DNA of 11,274 bases from Roseomonas sp. (GTDB taxonomy: Bacteria > Pseudomonadota > Alphaproteobacteria > Acetobacterales > Acetobacteraceae). Shown here one piece after another: positions 9,548 to 11,274 of this stretch. Position numbers and translations under genes: made by a program. The stretch lies in the NCBI GenBank assembly GCA_020249415.1, contig JADCFR010000197.1, positions 1-11,274 of the forward strand, given 5' to 3'. The notes below the pieces were generated by a model. It worked only from the letters and a program-made list of their open reading frames with translations. It was not told the origin of the DNA and did no database searches. How positions within the stretch are numbered: position 1 is the first letter of the stretch; each line of letters starts with the position of its first letter.

Positions 9548-9704
9548 GGCTTGGGTCCGGTTCAGGGTGGCGGGGCAATGCTGGGCGGCCACCACAAGGG
9601 CGCGCAGGCCCCAAGCCCGGCGCCTTAGGCGGCCGCGGCGGTAATTCGTAAAGAAGGCGCCTTCAGACCCATGCTCATAGTTTAGCACGTCCAGCGCCCA
9701 AGGC

Positions 9705-9740
9705 AAAAAGAAACGGCGCGGTTGGGGGGTTCCGCGCCGT
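9705..9740 (-). terminator. Strong intrinsic terminator on the minus strand, with no evident gene upstream of it
   Basis: ACGGCGCGG (9713-9721) and CCGCGCCGT (9732-9740) form a perfect 9-bp GC stem with a 10-nt loop. Read on the minus strand, the stem is followed directly by TTCTTTTTG (9712-9704), a classic intrinsic terminator. On the plus strand no T-run follows. No minus-strand gene is recognisable between here and phaB, so it may end a small RNA or antisense transcript, or sit in a long leader of the ACT gene. Confidence 0.75.
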
Positions 9741-9914
9741 CAGAGTCTCACGTCTAAGGAGGAGAAGCTATCAAACGGGGCGGAAAATCGCGCCGCCCGC
9801 GCGATTCTTGTGGCGCGAAAATGCCAAGGCGCTATTGATCTGGCGCAAATACCATGAACAGGCAGGCTGCCATGGGGCAGCAAGCCCGTCACAACCAATT
9901 GAGGAGAGAGTTAC
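9741..9914 (+). other. Leader region of phaB with hairpins and an orphan Shine-Dalgarno sequence
   Basis: With the terminator and the stretch 9548-9704 this completes a gap of 367 nt without a recognisable gene. It holds AAGGAGGAG (9756-9764), a near-perfect Shine-Dalgarno with no ATG, GTG or TTG at the right distance (ATC stands at 9770); a 7-bp hairpin AATCGCG/CGCGATT (9786-9806); a 6-bp hairpin GCTGCC/GGCAGC with a four-base loop (9866-9881); and the real phaB ribosome site AGGAG (9902-9906). No convincing phaB promoter boxes were found. In 9548-9704 I see only a weak minus-strand promoter-like pair, TTGCCT (9706-9701) and TAAACT (16 nt apart), which could serve the ACT gene. Confidence 0.5.
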
Positions 9915-10637
9915 ATGGCGCGTGTTGCACTTGTCACCGGGGGCCAAAGGGGCATTGGCGCCGCGATCAGCGAGGCGCTGAAGGCGGCTGGCCGGACCGT
10001 GGTGGCATCCTATGCCGGCAATGATGCCGCGGCGCAGGCGTTTACTGAGCGTACCGGCATTCCCTGCTATAAATTCGATGTCGCTGATTACGCGCAATGC
10101 GCCGAAGCGATTGCCAAGATCGAAGCCGAAGTGGGGCCGATTGACATTCTGGTGAATAATGCCGGCATCACGCGCGATGCCACCATGCGCAAGCTGAACC
10201 GCGACATGTGGGATTCGGTGATCGATACAAACCTTGGTTCCTGCTACAATCTCTGCAAGCTGGTTTGGGAAGGTATGAATGCGCGCAAGTTTGGCCGCAT
10301 TGTGAATATCGGGTCGGTGAATGGTCAGGCCGGGCAATATGGCCAGGTGAATTACGCCGCCGCGAAATCGGGCATTCATGGCTTCACCAAGGCGCTGGCG
10401 CAGGAAGGGGCGAAGCTTGGCATTACCGTGAATGCCGTCGCCCCCGGTTATGTTGATACCGAAATGGTGCGCGCCGTGCCGCCCGATGTGCTGGAAAAGA
10501 TCATTGCGCGCATCCCGCGCGGCCGGCTTGGCAAGGCCGAGGATATCGCCCGCGGCGTGGTCTTCCTGACCGCTGAGGATGCGGATTTCATCACCGGGTC
10601 CACGCTGTCCATCAATGGTGGGCAGCACATGTATTAA
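9915..10637 (+). CDS. phaB: Acetoacetyl-CoA reductase PhaB
   Basis: PhaB reduces acetoacetyl-CoA to (R)-3-hydroxybutyryl-CoA with NADPH, the second step of polyhydroxybutyrate synthesis. The 240-residue protein is a classical short-chain dehydrogenase: cofactor loop TGGQRGIG (8-15), NNAG (81-84), and catalytic residues N106, S134, Y147 and K151 (YAAAK). Features specific to PhaB rather than FabG include SVNGQAGQYGQVNYAAAKSG (134-153), APGYVDTEMVRAVP (176-189) and the C-terminal INGGQHMY. Start ATG 9915 has AGGAG 8 nt upstream. It stands alone: no phaA or phaC is adjacent in the window, and a terminator follows at once, so it is probably a single-gene transcript. Motifs and length are complete; FabG is the only real alternative and is less likely. 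Confidence 0.94.
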   Translation: MARVALVTGGQRGIGAAISEALKAAGRTVVASYAGNDAAAQAFTERTGIPCYKFDVADYAQCAEAIAKIEAEVGPIDILVNNAGITRDATMRKLNRDMWDSVIDTNLGSCYNLCKLVWEGMNARKFGRIVNIGSVNGQAGQYGQVNYAAAKSGIHGFTKALAQEGAKLGITVNAVAPGYVDTEMVRAVPPDVLEKIIARIPRGRLGKAEDIARGVVFLTAEDADFITGSTLSINGGQHMY

Positions 10638-10647
10638 GCCAAGGGGC

Positions 10648-10699
10648 CAGAGTAAGTCCGTTTCGCATCCGCTCATCGGACCTACTCTGCGTTTTTATT
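10648..10699 (+). terminator. Intrinsic terminator of phaB
   Basis: CAGAGTA-A-GTCCG (10648-10660) pairs with CGGAC-C-TACTCTG (10677-10689): 7 bp plus 5 bp with one mismatch, and a 16-nt loop. CG and then TTTTTATTT (10692-10700) follow. It begins 10 nt after the phaB stop, so it should end that transcript. It may be half of a larger repeated element together with the next palindrome. Confidence 0.8.
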
Positions 10700-10704
10700 T
10701 GGTC

Positions 10705-10747
10705 GCATTTTCCGAGTCGCCAAGTGTCCCACTTGGCTTGAAAATGC
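10705..10747. repeat. Large intergenic palindrome, probable repeated element
   Basis: Nested inverted repeats: outer arms GCATTTTC (10705-10712) and GAAAATGC (10740-10747), inner arms GCCAAGTG (10719-10726) and CACTTGGC (10730-10737) around a 3-nt loop, with unpaired CGAGTC and TT between. All 16 base pairs are perfect. The design (GCATTTTC outer stem, AAGTG inner arm) recalls the intergenic palindromic repeats scattered through many alphaproteobacterial genomes; that likeness is from memory. It could also act as a secondary terminator or messenger-stabilising structure after phaB. Confidence 0.6.
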
Positions 10748-10771
10748 TCCGCCCCCCTTTCATAGGCCTCT

Positions 10772-10817
10772 GCCCATGGCATGCTGCCCCTTCCAATCGA
10801 GGGGATATGCCATGGGC
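10772..10817 (+). promoter_or_regulatory. Hairpin sequestering the Shine-Dalgarno and start codon of the YCII gene
   Basis: GCCCATGGCAT (10772-10782) and ATGCCATGGGC (10807-10817) are perfect 11-bp inverted copies. Inside them CCCCT (10787-10791) can pair with AGGGG (10800-10804). The inner stem takes up the Shine-Dalgarno (GAGGGG, 10799-10804) and the outer stem takes up the start codon ATG (10812-10814). In the messenger this would block translation until opened by heat, a protein, a ligand or an upstream ribosome. Confidence 0.55.
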
Positions 10818-11274
10818 TACGCGATACTTGCTTTCGATGGTGCCGATAAAGCCCGCCGCGCCGCGGCAATGGACCGCCACCGGGCGGTGATCAGCCGCTG
10901 GGCTGAGGATGGGCGGATGCCCTTCGGCACGCCGCTTTTCACCAGCGAATGGGTGCCTTCTGGGTCACTGATGATCCTGGATGTGCCGGACATGGCGGGC
11001 CTTCGCGCCTATCTGGCGGAAGAACCGTTTTCGGTGGAAGGCGTTTGGGGCGATATCCGCATCCTGCCCTTCCGTATCGCGCCCTTGCCCTATCAGCGCC
11101 TGCCCAGGCCGGGCGATCCGGTGGCAAGCACCCGCACCCATAGCGTTGCCATCGCCTATGATGGCACGGATGCCGATGCCCCCGCCCGCCGCCAGGCAGC
11201 GCGGGGGGCGCATATCGCGCGCATGCAGCCCATGGCGGCTGATGGAACGCTCGCGGTTGGTGGCGCCATTCTGG
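10812..11274 (+). CDS. Tandem YCII-domain protein (N-terminal 154 residues, cut by window edge)
   Basis: The frame is open from ATG 10812 to the window edge. Residues 2-90 fit one YCII (YciI-like) domain: YAILAFDG (3-10), a conserved-position histidine H23 in DRHRAVISRWAEDG, GSLMILDVPDMAGLRAYLAEEPF (51-73), and DIRILPFRIA (81-90). From residue 110 a second copy begins: HSVAIAYDG (110-118) and GAHIARMQPMAADG (132-145), with H134 at the same distance from the following glycine as H23. YCII domains are related to the muconolactone isomerase/ferredoxin-like fold; most have no proven role, so none is assigned. The start is set by GAGGGG 7 nt upstream; an ATG at 10807 is out of frame. Both Shine-Dalgarno and start lie in a hairpin. 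The second domain is cut after about 45 residues. Confidence 0.8.
   Translation, partial: MGYAILAFDGADKARRAAAMDRHRAVISRWAEDGRMPFGTPLFTSEWVPSGSLMILDVPDMAGLRAYLAEEPFSVEGVWGDIRILPFRIAPLPYQRLPRPGDPVASTRTHSVAIAYDGTDADAPARRQAARGAHIARMQPMAADGTLAVGGAIL

Noticed and set aside
9548..9706. N-terminal extension of the ACT protein to a TTG at 9706
   Set aside because: The extra 53 residues are Arg-rich and lack domain character; the ACT domain begins exactly at the ATG at 9547. The TTG also falls on the terminator T-run boundary.
9854..9914. Small upstream frame starting at ATG 9854 before phaB
   Set aside because: No Shine-Dalgarno precedes it, and it runs into phaB in another frame with no meaningful sequence.
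9771..10676. Open frame of 301 codons on the minus strand over phaB
   Set aside because: Antisense to phaB, which is certain. It does not explain the minus-strand terminator at 9705-9740, since no family pattern or plausible ribosome site was seen.

Overview
The window reads as a chromosomal segment of a GC-rich Gram-negative alphaproteobacterium, most likely of the Acetobacteraceae/Rhodospirillales type. The evidence is the lpxC-bamD-recN-ligA gene order, which is the usual alphaproteobacterial arrangement downstream of the division cluster, a PetP/PetR regulator pair, a PHA-type acetoacetyl-CoA reductase, and a Bug (TctC) solute receptor of the kind abundant in Roseomonas-like genomes. The lineage call is inferred from gene content and protein style; no database search was possible.

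Left part, minus strand (1-6538). Transcription runs leftwards through a TctC-family periplasmic receptor, a Cys-phosphatase of the DSP/PTP type starting 6 nt after it, an AT-rich gap of about 210 nt, then lpxC (lipid A synthesis), bamD (outer-membrane protein assembly), recN (double-strand break repair) and ligA (NAD-dependent DNA ligase, cut by the window edge). bamD and recN are 18 nt apart. A 9-bp hairpin followed by a T-run separates recN from ligA. ftsZ, which in many relatives precedes lpxC, is not upstream of it here.

Middle, plus strand (6539-9259). A 128-nt divergent spacer holds candidate promoters for both directions and a perfect 9-bp inverted repeat. It is followed by a tightly overlapping three-gene operon: a MarR-family regulator (PetP-like), an OmpR-family response regulator (PetR-like) and an EnvZ-like membrane histidine kinase, joined by ATGA and GTGA start/stop overlaps. 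This looks like a complete sensing module. In Rhodobacter, petP-petR controls cytochrome bc1 genes; the target here cannot be seen.

Right part (9260-11274). A small ACT-domain protein is convergent with the kinase, and one hairpin spans both stop codons. The gap of about 370 nt before phaB holds a strong minus-strand intrinsic terminator with no evident gene feeding it, a strong Shine-Dalgarno sequence without a start codon, and two small hairpins. phaB (acetoacetyl-CoA reductase) follows with its own intrinsic terminator. Next come a second large palindrome resembling alphaproteobacterial intergenic repeats, and the start of a gene with two YCII domains. The Shine-Dalgarno and start codon of that gene lie inside a long predicted hairpin.

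Most of the window is ordinary core genome. I found no defence system, CRISPR array, insertion sequence, tRNA or rRNA. The parts most worth a second look are the noncoding signals: the start-sequestering hairpin at 10772-10817, the operator-like repeat at 6613-6651, the unexplained terminator at 9705-9740, and the double palindrome after phaB.
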